From positions 1 to 45,765 of the forward strand of contig JAEEVT010000007.1 of NCBI GenBank assembly GCA_016291005.1: a DNA stretch of 45,765 nucleotides, written 5' to 3'. Source of the DNA: Prevotella sp. GTDB lineage: Bacteria; Bacteroidota; Bacteroidia; Bacteroidales; Bacteroidaceae. Positions 26,442 through 35,078 of this stretch are shown piece after piece. Numbering within the stretch: position 1 is the stretch's first letter; each line of letters begins with the position of its first letter. Below the pieces are notes generated by a model, which saw only the letters and a program-made list of their open reading frames with translations, did not search any database and was not told the origin of the DNA. The translations under genes were made by a program, and so were the position numbers.

Positions 26442-27023
26442 TTATTTGAAGAGCGAGAAGTTGACACTGCCGTATTGGCGATGCTCAACGAAGTGGGGAT
26501 GAGCAGAGAAGTCGTAGTCCTTGCCGTGCTCGAAGACGAAGATGCCGTCGGGCTTTAGCAGAGGTGTGTGGTGAGTGGAGAGAGTTGAGTCGCCGAAGAT
26601 GAGCTCTGGAATCTGAGGCAGTTCTTTCAGGGCGTAGGGTGGGTCGGCAAAGATGAAGTCAAAAGGCTGTTTGCACGACTTGATGAAACGGAAGACGTCG
26701 GCTCTGAGTACTTTAGCCTTTGAGTTTTGAGCTTGACGATTTTCTTCGCCACCTTCTATCTTATTCACGCACTCGCAGATGAACCGATGGTGGTCACGGT
26801 CTAGTTCTACGCTGACCACACTTGAACAACCGCGTGAGAGCAGTTCCAGCGTGATGCTGCCTGTGCCAGCGAAAAGGTCAAGGGCTGTGGCTCCGTCGAA
26901 GTCTATGTATTGTGTCAGGACATTAAAGATGTTCTCTTTCGCAAAGTCGGTGGTTGGCCGCGCCTTGAAAGAACGCGGAATGTCGAAATGCCTGCCCTTG
27001 TATTTCCCGGTGATGATGCGCAT
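26442..27023 (-). CDS. rsmD: 16S rRNA (guanine(966)-N(2))-methyltransferase RsmD
   Basis: MRIITGKYKGRHFDIPRSFKARPTTDFAKENIFNVL; DLFAGTGSITLE; FADPPYAL. Confidence 0.94.
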   Translation of the reverse strand: MRIITGKYKGRHFDIPRSFKARPTTDFAKENIFNVLTQYIDFDGATALDLFAGTGSITLELLSRGCSSVVSVELDRDHHRFICECVNKIEGGEENRQAQNSKAKVLRADVFRFIKSCKQPFDFIFADPPYALKELPQIPELIFGDSTLSTHHTPLLKPDGIFVFEHGKDYDFSAHPHFVEHRQYGSVNFSLFK

Positions 27024-27048
27024 GCCTTTCCTTGCTACTCTAACTTCT

Positions 27049-27840
27049 CTAACTTCTCCTCAAATACTGTAGCATCATGTCGTAGGGCATGTTCTCAATC
27101 TGTGTCACTGGGGCACGGTTGAACTCGCCAGAGGGATTGTTGACGAAGATGCGCTTGACGTATTGGCTGGCCTGCTCTACAAACTGTTCTTTCTCAGGAA
27201 TGTCGCCATACAAGTGCAACTCGTCCTGCTGAGGTGCAAAACCTAACAGTTTCCATGTTGCCAACAGGAAGTAGAGTGCGTCGGCGTATTCGTTGACAGC
27301 AAAGGAGTTGTAGAACTTGAAACGGTTCTGCCCGAAGCTGAAGACCTCCAGCTTGCGGTCGTGGAAATAGCCGTAGAGCTTGCCGTTCTTACTGGTGAAA
27401 CTCTTCTGGTAGAGGTGTTGCCAGACGGGAATCATCAACGGCAGGACGTTCACGCTGCCATACTGGTCTGTCAGCACCTGACGCAGGTCTTTCTGAATGG
27501 TGAAGACGGCTACGGCATTCAGTTCCGGCACCACGCTATGCACTACGGCAACCTGTTGCTGTTGGGTGAAGGTGTGATGATAAAGTTCCTCCTTCTCTTC
27601 CTCTCTGAACAGGTCGACAGGTGTCATCAGGATGGGGGCATCGGTAATGACCTTGACGCGGTAGAAGCCATTCTGCAACAAGGGAACCTGTTTTAATGCC
27701 TCACGCATGTTGGCAGCCAGAGAAATGCTGCTTCTCAGCGGATAGCGCTCGAAGGTAACGTCATGCCCGTCGGAAGTCGAGAAGGCTAAACTGTTGCGGC
27801 TTATCCTGATAACCAGCCGTTGTGTATGCTCTGTCGTCAT
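27049..27840 (-). CDS. DUF3822 family protein
   Basis: 263 aa upstream of rsmD, a typical Bacteroidetes neighbourhood. Confidence 0.75.
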   Translation of the reverse strand: MTTEHTQRLVIRISRNSLAFSTSDGHDVTFERYPLRSSISLAANMREALKQVPLLQNGFYRVKVITDAPILMTPVDLFREEEKEELYHHTFTQQQQVAVVHSVVPELNAVAVFTIQKDLRQVLTDQYGSVNVLPLMIPVWQHLYQKSFTSKNGKLYGYFHDRKLEVFSFGQNRFKFYNSFAVNEYADALYFLLATWKLLGFAPQQDELHLYGDIPEKEQFVEQASQYVKRIFVNNPSGEFNRAPVTQIENMPYDMMLQYLRRS

Positions 27841-27847
27841 CTCGCTA

Positions 27848-27925
27848 TTTAACTCTTAACTCTTAATTCTTAATTCATAATTCGCCAAGGGCGAATAATT
27901 CTTAATTCTTAACTCTAAACTCTTA
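27848..27925. repeat. TTAATTC-type spacer with hairpin core ATTCGCC-AAG-GGCGAAT
   Basis: hairpin 27880-27896 flanked by aactcttaactcttaattcttaattcata / aattcttaattcttaactc. Confidence 0.7.
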
Positions 27926-28012
27926 ACTCTTTACGACGCTTAGCACGCATAGTATGGCAAGGACCAGCGCTACGAGGGCTAAGATGATGTTTGTCTTACG
28001 GATAGTTGTCAT
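27923..28012 (-). CDS. predicted 29-aa single-pass membrane microprotein
   Basis: MTTIRKTNIILALVALVLAILCVLSVVKS*; -7 box immediately upstream; below ORF-track length cutoff. Confidence 0.55.
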   Translation of the reverse strand: MTTIRKTNIILALVALVLAILCVLSVVKS

Positions 28013-28021
28013 TTTCGGCTA

Positions 28022-28029
28022 CAAAGGTA
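28022..28029 (-). promoter_or_regulatory. Bacteroidetes -7 box (TACCTTTG) for microprotein/DUF3822/rsmD
   Basis: CAAAGGTA on + strand, 9 nt before the ATG of the 29-aa ORF. Confidence 0.6.
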
Positions 28030-28039
28030 ATAAAAAAAG

Positions 28040-28120
28040 GTAAAAGTGAAAAGTGAAAAGTGAAAAATTTGCTGCTGCTGCAAATTATTCTTCATTCCTC
28101 ATTCCTAATTCCTAATTTAT
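28040..28120. repeat. AAAGTGAAAAGTG / TTCATTCCTAATTCC spacer with hairpin AATTTGC-TGCTGCT-GCAAATT
   Basis: stem 28066-28072/28080-28086. Confidence 0.65.
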
Positions 28121-28123
28121 TAG

Positions 28124-28131
28124 TATCTTTG
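28124..28131 (+). promoter_or_regulatory. Bacteroidetes -7 box (TATCTTTG) for helicase gene
   Basis: TATCTTTG ending 10 nt before the ATG. Confidence 0.6.
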
Positions 28132-28141
28132 CCTGCAAATT

Positions 28142-29623
28142 ATGATTTCCGACGAGTTGACATATCGTATCCGGGAGGTGTTCGGCCATGTGCCTACCCG
28201 AGAACAGGAACAGGCCATAGGCGTCTTCACGACGTTTATGACAGACCATCGTGAGGAGGCTGTGATGGTGATGCGTGGCTCGGCGGGAACGGGAAAGACC
28301 ACGCTGGCTGCTGCCGTCGTACGGGCACTGGCTGCTCTGGGACAAGAGTTCGTGCTGCTGGCTCCAACAGGACGGGCGGCGAAGGTTTTCTCACTGTATT
28401 CTGGACATCCTGCCTACACCATCCATCGTCGCATCTATCGCCAGAAGTCTTTGGAGGGTGGATTCTCGCTGGGCTACAATATGGCGAAGAACACGCTGTT
28501 CATTGTCGACGAGGCCTCGATGGTTAGTAACGGCTCGTCAGCCGACAGCATCTTTGCCGGCGGACAGTTACTCGACGACCTCATACAGTTTATCTATAAT
28601 GGTCGAAACTGTCGGCTGATGCTCATTGGTGACCGTGCCCAGCTGCCGCCAGTAGGTGAAGTGACCAGTCCGGCTCTTCAGGCAGAGATGCTGAGAGGCT
28701 ATGGTCTGCACGTCTATGAGTGCGACCTGAATGAAGTGCTGCGCCAGAGTCAGGAGTCGGGCATCCTGTGGAATGCCACCAGGATCAGGAACCTCACTCC
28801 GGTTGAAGAGTGGGGTGGGGAATCGTCTGAGAGTCAAGTGCTGCCCACTATTCGGTTTTCTGGATTCTCAGACATCAAGGTGGTGCCTGGCGACGAACTC
28901 ATCGAGTCGCTGGCATCGAGCTACTCGAAGGTTGGTATGGATGAGACGATTGTGGTCACACGCTCCAACAAGCGTGCCAACATCTATAATCAAGGCATTC
29001 GCCGTACCGTCCTTGACCGCGAGGACGAGTTGTGCACGGGAGACCGACTGATGATCGTGAAGAACAATTATTATTGGGCCAAGCAGCTTCCCTCCCGTCA
29101 AGAGGAGGGGCAAGGAGGAGAGTCTCTTTCCTTCATTGCCAACGGCGACATTGCTGTGGTGCGACGGGTGCGTAACATCCAGGAACTCTATGGTTTCCGC
29201 TTTGCCGAGGTGACGATGACCTTTCCAGACTACGATGACTATGAGTTGACGGCCACCACACTCCTTGACACCCTGACCAGCGAGGCACCAGCCCTGACCC
29301 GTGACCAGCAGGAACAGCTGTTCCAGCAGGTGCTGGCCGACTATGCCGACATCCGCTTCAAGGCCGATCGCCTGAAGAAGCTCAAAGAGGATAAATACTT
29401 CAACGCCTTGCAGGTGAAGTTTGCTTACGCTGCCACCTGCCACAAGGCTCAAGGCGGGCAGTGGGCACACGTCTATGTCGACCAAGGCTATATGACTGAT
29501 GATATGCTGACTGCCGACTATCTGCACTGGCTCTATACCGCCTTCACTCGTGCCACGGAGCAGCTCTACCTCGTTAACTGGCCAAAGACGCAGACCGCAG
29601 AAACGATGAACTGTGAACGATGA
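28142..29623 (+). CDS. AAA/RecD-like DNA helicase (UvrD C-terminal-like)
   Basis: Walker A GSAGTGKTTLA; VDEASMVSNG; GDRAQLPPVGE; TCHKAQGGQWAHVYVDQ; YTAFTRATEQLYLVNW. Confidence 0.88.
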   Translation: MISDELTYRIREVFGHVPTREQEQAIGVFTTFMTDHREEAVMVMRGSAGTGKTTLAAAVVRALAALGQEFVLLAPTGRAAKVFSLYSGHPAYTIHRRIYRQKSLEGGFSLGYNMAKNTLFIVDEASMVSNGSSADSIFAGGQLLDDLIQFIYNGRNCRLMLIGDRAQLPPVGEVTSPALQAEMLRGYGLHVYECDLNEVLRQSQESGILWNATRIRNLTPVEEWGGESSESQVLPTIRFSGFSDIKVVPGDELIESLASSYSKVGMDETIVVTRSNKRANIYNQGIRRTVLDREDELCTGDRLMIVKNNYYWAKQLPSRQEEGQGGESLSFIANGDIAVVRRVRNIQELYGFRFAEVTMTFPDYDDYELTATTLLDTLTSEAPALTRDQQEQLFQQVLADYADIRFKADRLKKLKEDKYFNALQVKFAYAATCHKAQGGQWAHVYVDQGYMTDDMLTADYLHWLYTAFTRATEQLYLVNWPKTQTAETMNCER

Positions 29624-29656
29624 ACTATGAATTATGAACTGTGAACTATGAACTGA
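29596..29656. repeat. degenerate ATGAACTGTGAAC repeats across helicase 3' end and rmuC start
   Basis: cgatgaactgtgaacgatgaactatgaattatgaactgtgaactatgaactgatg. Confidence 0.75.
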
Positions 29657-31032
29657 TGATTGCAGTATATATTATAATAGGTGTAGCCCTTGGGGCTGTG
29701 GTGGTCTACCTCGTGATGAATCCGAAGCAGGCCAGGCTGGTGGTCGAACTGGCCAAGAAGGAAACTGAGATGCAGCTGTTGACGCAACAGACCGCTGAAC
29801 AGAAAGAGGCCGAGCGCCAGATGTTCGAACAGCAAAAACAAGCTGACCGTCAGATGTTCGACCAACAGAGACAGGCTGAGCGCCAGATGTTCGAACAGCA
29901 GTTGCAGACCGTCCGTGAACAGTTACAGAACATGGCCCAGCAGCAGATGGAGGCGCAGACCTGTCGGCTGAAGGAAGAGAACCGTGAGAGTATGAACACT
30001 ATCACGCAACCTTTGAAGGACGCCATCAGCGAGATGCGCAAAGCCATCAATGACAACACCAAAGACCATACGGCACAGACGGCCTCGCTCAAGGAACAGC
30101 TGCGGCTGATGATGGAAACGGGGCGCGAGATGAGTGAAAAGGCCGAGGGACTGGCCAACGTGTTGCGCCGCGACAACAAGGTCAGTGGCAATATGGGTGA
30201 GATTATCCTTGGCGACCTTCTGGCAAGTCAGGGACTCACCGAGGGCATCCACTATGAGGTGCAAGCCCGACTGCGTGACGAACAAGGTCGTCCGCTGAAA
30301 AACGACGATACGGGGAAGGAAATGCAGCCCGACGTCATTCTGCACTATCCGCAGGGACAGGATGCCGTCATCGACTCCAAGGTATCGCTCGTTGCCTACC
30401 AGCGCTATGTCAATGCACAGACGCCGGACGAGAAGGAGCGCGCCTTGCAGGATCACATCAAGAGCATCCGCAGCCATGTTACGGAATTGGCACGTAAGGA
30501 CTACTCCAAATACATCAAGGCTCCACGCGAGGCCGTTGACTTCGTCATCATGTTCGTACCTTTCGAGTCATCGTTGCAGTTAGCGTTGGCCAATGATCCC
30601 ACGCTGTGGCGCGACGCCTTCGAGCGTAAGGTCTTCGTCACTGGCGAACAAAACCTCTTAGGCATTCTCCACATGATACACATCGCCTGGGTGCAGAATC
30701 AACAGGCCGAGAACCAGGAAAAGGTGTTCGGCGTGGCTGAACAGCTGCTCGACCGCTTAGGCGACTTCATCCAGCGTTATAATAAGGTGGGGGAAAACAT
30801 AGAACAGTTGCGCAAGTCGTTCGATGCCGCAGGCAACAAGCTCTTCACTGGCCGCCAGAGTGTGGTGCAGAAGGGCAACGAGCTGAAGTCCCTCGGTGCC
30901 AAAGAAAACCCCAACCGCCGCATCCCCCAACCCCAAGAATCCGCGCTCGACCTTTCTTCCACTGAACCCCAAGAGTCCGCGCTCGGCGGTTTTCCCGCCG
31001 AGTCCCTTTCCAAAGATGTTTTACCTGAATGA
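29641..31032 (+). CDS. rmuC: DNA recombination protein RmuC
   Basis: TM N-terminus, coiled coil with repeated EQQKQADRQMFDQQRQAERQMFEQQ, RmuC core VSGNMGEIILGDLLASQGL...DAVIDSKVSLVAY; start could be 29656. Confidence 0.92.
   Translation: MNYELMIAVYIIIGVALGAVVVYLVMNPKQARLVVELAKKETEMQLLTQQTAEQKEAERQMFEQQKQADRQMFDQQRQAERQMFEQQLQTVREQLQNMAQQQMEAQTCRLKEENRESMNTITQPLKDAISEMRKAINDNTKDHTAQTASLKEQLRLMMETGREMSEKAEGLANVLRRDNKVSGNMGEIILGDLLASQGLTEGIHYEVQARLRDEQGRPLKNDDTGKEMQPDVILHYPQGQDAVIDSKVSLVAYQRYVNAQTPDEKERALQDHIKSIRSHVTELARKDYSKYIKAPREAVDFVIMFVPFESSLQLALANDPTLWRDAFERKVFVTGEQNLLGILHMIHIAWVQNQQAENQEKVFGVAEQLLDRLGDFIQRYNKVGENIEQLRKSFDAAGNKLFTGRQSVVQKGNELKSLGAKENPNRRIPQPQESALDLSSTEPQESALGGFPAESLSKDVLPE
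30931..31002 (+). repeat. direct repeat plus hairpin in the rmuC 3' end
   Basis: CCCCAAGARTCCGCGCTCG at 30931-30949 and 30967-30985; CTCGGCGG-TTTTC-CCGCCGAG (30982-31002). Confidence 0.8.
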
Positions 31033-31588
31033 CGACATAGCCTCCTTCGACCTCGCCGCCGCCTTGCCGCTATTGTCGGACCAGCGCCGCGAGCAGTGCC
31101 TCAAGTTCCGCTTCGAACTGGGGCGTAAAACCTGTGCGATGGCTTACCTCCTTCTGTGCGAGGGATTACGAAAGGAATACGGCATCACGGAACGGCCCAT
31201 CTTCGAATTTGGCGAGCACGGCAAACCATTTATTGTAGGCCATCCGGACATCCATTTCAACTTCAGCCATTGCCGCGAAGCTGTCATCTGTGCTATCAGT
31301 GACCACCCCGTAGGTGTCGATGTGGAGAGCATCCGTGAATATCATGAGAGCCTCGTCCGCTATACAATGAACGATCAGGAGGTGGAGCAGATAGAACGTG
31401 CGGATCGTCCTGATGTCGAGTTCATCCGGCTGTGGACGATGAAGGAAGCTGTACTTAAACTGACGGGGCAGGGCATTACTGACAATCTGAAGGAAGTCCT
31501 TACAAACGTAATGACTTCGGAGCTGACCACCGTGGTCGACCCCGAAGTCCGTTATGTCTATAGTATCTGTCGTCCCGTCAAGCCCTGA
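31016..31588 (+). CDS. 4'-phosphopantetheinyl transferase superfamily protein
   Basis: HFNFSHCREAVICAISDHPVGVDVESI; FIRLWTMKEAVLKLTGQGI; start set at internal Met. Confidence 0.88.
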   Translation: MFYLNDDIASFDLAAALPLLSDQRREQCLKFRFELGRKTCAMAYLLLCEGLRKEYGITERPIFEFGEHGKPFIVGHPDIHFNFSHCREAVICAISDHPVGVDVESIREYHESLVRYTMNDQEVEQIERADRPDVEFIRLWTMKEAVLKLTGQGITDNLKEVLTNVMTSELTTVVDPEVRYVYSICRPVKP

Positions 31589-31623
31589 AAACCCTCAGGC
31601 CTTGCAAACGAAAACGTCTTGCC

Positions 31624-32217
31624 TTAGAACGGGAACTTATATCCTAAAGTCATCTGAACGACGCTGTTGCGGAGTTTGTCGCCTTCCTTGTTAATGGGAA
31701 TGAGTCCCATGTTGTAGCGCACGTCGAGCACAAACTTCTTCCATTCGTACGAGAGGCCCATAGGGATGGCTAAGTCGAACTTCCGGAACTCAGACGACAT
31801 GCCCGTCAGGGCTTCCAAATTGTCGATGTCAATCTTCTGCCCGTCAATCTTCGCTTTCTTGCCCATCATGAATCCCAACTGGGCTCCTGCCTTGATAGCC
31901 AAACCCTTGACAGGATAGAACTGCACCAATAACGGCACATTGACATAGTTGAAAAGAAGTTCCAGGTCGATATCTTTTTCTTTCTCTCCCTGCATGGAAG
32001 CTATCACGGCAGCAGACAGTCCCACTTGGTCTGTGAGACCGTACTCCAACTCGAAGCCTCCTGCGAATCCGGGAATCATCTTACTATCGGAACTGCCTGT
32101 CACTGTAGCGAGGTTGACACCCGCTTTCACCATCCATGAACACTCACCTTCTTCGTTCTGAGCTTTTGTCGTCAAGACGGCTAAAAGCATCACGCTCAGC
32201 ATCAAAATCTTCTTCAT
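31624..32217 (-). CDS. outer membrane beta-barrel (porin family) protein
   Basis: signal peptide MKKILMLSVMLLAVLTTKAQ; alternating strands; C-terminal YKFPF. Confidence 0.82.
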   Translation of the reverse strand: MKKILMLSVMLLAVLTTKAQNEEGECSWMVKAGVNLATVTGSSDSKMIPGFAGGFELEYGLTDQVGLSAAVIASMQGEKEKDIDLELLFNYVNVPLLVQFYPVKGLAIKAGAQLGFMMGKKAKIDGQKIDIDNLEALTGMSSEFRKFDLAIPMGLSYEWKKFVLDVRYNMGLIPINKEGDKLRNSVVQMTLGYKFPF

Positions 32218-32256
32218 AGCTTGCTTTTGTTTATTCGTTTCGTAAAATATTGTTGG

Positions 32257-32264
32257 CAAAGTTA
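32257..32264 (-). promoter_or_regulatory. Bacteroidetes -7 box (TAACTTTG) for the porin family gene
   Basis: CAAAGTTA on + strand. Confidence 0.6.
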
Positions 32265-32273
32265 CGAAAAAAA

Positions 32274-32352
32274 GGTAAAAGTGGAAAGTGAAAAGTAAAA
32301 AAATTGCTGCCTTCGCAATTATTTTTCATTTTTCAATTTTCAATTTTCATTT
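32274..32352. repeat. AAAGTGAAAAGT / TTTTCATTTTTCAATTTTC spacer with hairpin AATTGC-TGCCTTC-GCAATT
   Basis: stem 32302-32307/32315-32320. Confidence 0.65.
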
Positions 32353-32360
32353 TTTTATCG

Positions 32361-32368
32361 TACCTTTG
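32361..32368 (+). promoter_or_regulatory. Bacteroidetes -7 box (TACCTTTG) for zinc metallopeptidase
   Basis: TACCTTTG 33 nt upstream of ATG. Confidence 0.6.
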
Positions 32369-32401
32369 TAGGCAAAATTAATCACTTAAAACAATAAAGT
32401 T

Positions 32402-33289
32402 ATGAAATTAGACGGAAGACGCGAAAGCTCGAATGTAGAAGATCGCCGCGGAATGAGCGGTGGCACAAAGGCCGGTCTTGGTATCGGCGGTATCATCGTA
32501 GTCGCTCTCATGGCCTGGCTGTCGGGCGGCAATCCCTTAGAGGCTGTTGTACAGCAGGTGGCTGAGAACGGAGGATTAGGTTCGCTAACGGGTACTAATA
32601 CCGAAGTGAATGAAGGTCAGCGCGAGTTTACGGAAGAGGAGCAGGCCCTGGCCAAGTTCTCGACGCAGATTCTGGCTGGCACGGAAGATGTGTGGACGGA
32701 AATCTTCAAGTACAACGACATGCAGTATAAGAACCCAACGATGGTGCTCTATACCGACGGCACGCAGACCGCCTGCGGTCAGGGTTCTGCAGCTATGGGT
32801 CCCTTCTATTGCTCTGGCGACCAGAAGTTGTACATTGACCTCTCCTTCTTCACCACCATGAAGAAGCAGCTTGGTGCTGATGGCGACTTTGCCTATGCCT
32901 ATGTCATTGCCCACGAGGTAGGCCACCATGTGGAGTACTTGACTGGCATACTCGACGACACTCACCAGAAGATGGCTAAGGTCAGCAAGACAGAGGCAAA
33001 CAAACTCAGCGTACGTCTGGAACTGCTGGCTGACTTCTATGCCGGCGTATGGGCACATCACGACAACAAGCGCTTCGGTTCCTTAGAGGACGGTGACATC
33101 GAGGAGGCCATCAACTGCGCACAGAAGATAGGTGACGACTACCTTCAGACCAAAGCTCAAGGCTATGCCGTTCCTGAGTCCTTCAACCACGGAACGTCGA
33201 AGCAGCGCATGAAGTGGTTCAAGCTTGGTCTTGAGACAGGTGATGTATCCAAGGGCAACACCTTCGAGTGCTCGGACGCTGAACTGTAA
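32402..33289 (+). CDS. neutral zinc metallopeptidase (YpfJ/KPN_02809 family)
   Basis: MKLDGRRESSNVEDRRGMSGG N-terminus; zinc motif VIAHEVGHHVE. Confidence 0.92.
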   Translation: MKLDGRRESSNVEDRRGMSGGTKAGLGIGGIIVVALMAWLSGGNPLEAVVQQVAENGGLGSLTGTNTEVNEGQREFTEEEQALAKFSTQILAGTEDVWTEIFKYNDMQYKNPTMVLYTDGTQTACGQGSAAMGPFYCSGDQKLYIDLSFFTTMKKQLGADGDFAYAYVIAHEVGHHVEYLTGILDDTHQKMAKVSKTEANKLSVRLELLADFYAGVWAHHDNKRFGSLEDGDIEEAINCAQKIGDDYLQTKAQGYAVPESFNHGTSKQRMKWFKLGLETGDVSKGNTFECSDAEL

Positions 33290-33312
33290 TCAAAGAATTA
33301 CTCCTATAAATT

Positions 33313-33349
33313 CAGAACCCACGGTCAACTGGTCGTGGGTTCTGTTTTT
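33313..33349 (+). terminator. Rho-independent terminator
   Basis: 11-bp perfect stem CAGAACCCACG/CGTGGGTTCTG then TTTTT. Confidence 0.88.
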
Positions 33350-33402
33350 GCTTTTGTCAAATGTCCTAAAGGGCTTTCAACTGCTTTCTGTTCTTCACCT
33401 AA

Positions 33403-34989
33403 TTATTTATCGTAGGCGTGAAGGGGATAGTCGGTGGTGAAGTGTAGGCCGCGGCACTCCTTGCGCTCGAGAGCCCAGCGGGTGATGAGGTAACCGACGT
33501 TGATCATGTTACGCAACTCGCAAATGTCACGGGTGGCACGGACGCGTTTGAAGAGACGCTCGGTCTCCTCGTAGAGCATGTCGAGACGGTCCCAGGCACG
33601 GTGCAAACGTAGGTCGGAACGCACGATGCCGACATAGTTGGCCATAATCTGGTTGACCTCGCGGACGCTCTGGGTGATGAGCACCTTCTCTTCGTTGGTC
33701 ATAGTACCCTCGTCGTTCCATTCGGGCACGCGGTCGTTGAAGTCGTAGAGGTCGACGTGGGCCAGGGAGTCCTTGGCAGCGGTGTCAGCATAGACCACGG
33801 CTTCGATGAGCGAGTTGGAGGCTAAGCGGTTGCCGCCGTGAAGTCCGGTACACGAGCACTCGCCGAGGGCATAGAGGCGCTCAATGGAGGACTGTCCGTT
33901 AAGATCCACCTTGATGCCGCCGCACATATAGTGGGCTGCCGGTCGGACGGGGATGTAGTCGGTGGTGATGTCGACGCCCATGCTGAGGCACTTCTGGTAG
34001 ATGTTGGGGAAGTGGTGGCGCGTCTCGTCGGGGTCTTTATGGGTAACGTCTAAGCAGACGTGGTCCAAACCGTGGATCTTCATCTCCTTGTCGATGGCAC
34101 GTGCTACGATATCGCGTGGCGCCAAGGAGAGACGCTCGTCGTACTTCTCCATAAACGTCTCGCCGTTGGGCAGTTTCAGAATGCCGCCATAGCCGCGCAT
34201 AGCTTCAGTAATAAGGTAGGCGGGGTGCGTCTCCTTAGGATTGTGTAATACTGTCGGGTGGAACTGTACAAACTCCATGTCGGCCACGGTACCCTTGGCA
34301 CGATAGACCATGGCGATGCCGTCGCCGGTGGCAATGACGGGGTTCGACGTGGTCAGGTAGACGGCTCCACAGCCGCCGGTACACATGACGGTGATCTTCG
34401 AGAGGTAGGTGTCGACCTTCTGAGTCTTGGGATTTAGCACGTAGGCCCCATAGCACTGGATGTTGGGTGAGCGGCGTGTCACGCGGACACCGAGATGGTG
34501 CTGGGTGATGATCTCTACGGCGAAGTGGTTTTCCTTGATGTCAATGTCAGGACAGTTGCGCACGGCTTCCATCAGTCCGCGCTGTATCTCGGCACCCGTG
34601 TCGTCAGCATGGTGCAAGATGCGGAACTCGGAGTGGCCGCCCTCGCGGTGCAAGTCGAAGTCGCCGTTCTCCTTGCGGTCGAAGTTGACGCCCCACTTGA
34701 CCAGCTCCTGTATCTGACTCGGAGCCATCTTGACCACCTGCTCGACGGCGGCTCGGTCGCTGATGTAGTCGCCGGCAATCATGGTGTCCTCGATGTGCTT
34801 GTCGAAGTTGTCAACTTCCAGGTTTGTCACACTGGCCACGCCGCCCTGGGCAAACGAAGTGTTAGCCTCGTCGAGTCCGGCTTTACAAATCATACATACG
34901 CGGCCTTTCCCTGCGCGGGCCACCTTCAGCGCATAGCTCATACCGGCAACTCCAGCGCCGATAATGAGAAAATCGTACTTATAAACCAT
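33403..34989 (-). CDS. nadB: L-aspartate oxidase
   Basis: YDFLIIGAGVAGMSYALKVARAGKGRVCMICKAGLDEANTSFAQGGVASV; CSCTGLHGGNRLASNSLIEA. Confidence 0.95.
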   Translation of the reverse strand: MVYKYDFLIIGAGVAGMSYALKVARAGKGRVCMICKAGLDEANTSFAQGGVASVTNLEVDNFDKHIEDTMIAGDYISDRAAVEQVVKMAPSQIQELVKWGVNFDRKENGDFDLHREGGHSEFRILHHADDTGAEIQRGLMEAVRNCPDIDIKENHFAVEIITQHHLGVRVTRRSPNIQCYGAYVLNPKTQKVDTYLSKITVMCTGGCGAVYLTTSNPVIATGDGIAMVYRAKGTVADMEFVQFHPTVLHNPKETHPAYLITEAMRGYGGILKLPNGETFMEKYDERLSLAPRDIVARAIDKEMKIHGLDHVCLDVTHKDPDETRHHFPNIYQKCLSMGVDITTDYIPVRPAAHYMCGGIKVDLNGQSSIERLYALGECSCTGLHGGNRLASNSLIEAVVYADTAAKDSLAHVDLYDFNDRVPEWNDEGTMTNEEKVLITQSVREVNQIMANYVGIVRSDLRLHRAWDRLDMLYEETERLFKRVRATRDICELRNMINVGYLITRWALERKECRGLHFTTDYPLHAYDK

Positions 34990-35011
34990 AGGTCTTTCGT
35001 TTCTTTGTGTG

Positions 35012-35019
35012 CAAAGTTA
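35012..35019 (-). promoter_or_regulatory. Bacteroidetes -7 box (TAACTTTG) for nadB
   Basis: CAAAGTTA on + strand. Confidence 0.6.
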
Positions 35020-35062
35020 CGAAATAATTGATAATTGACAACCGAGAATTGAGTTTTTTTTG

Positions 35063-35070
35063 TAATTTTG
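35063..35070 (+). promoter_or_regulatory. Bacteroidetes -7 box (TAATTTTG) for dacB
   Basis: TAATTTTG ending 8 nt before the ATG. Confidence 0.5.
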
Positions 35071-35078
35071 CAGCCGAA

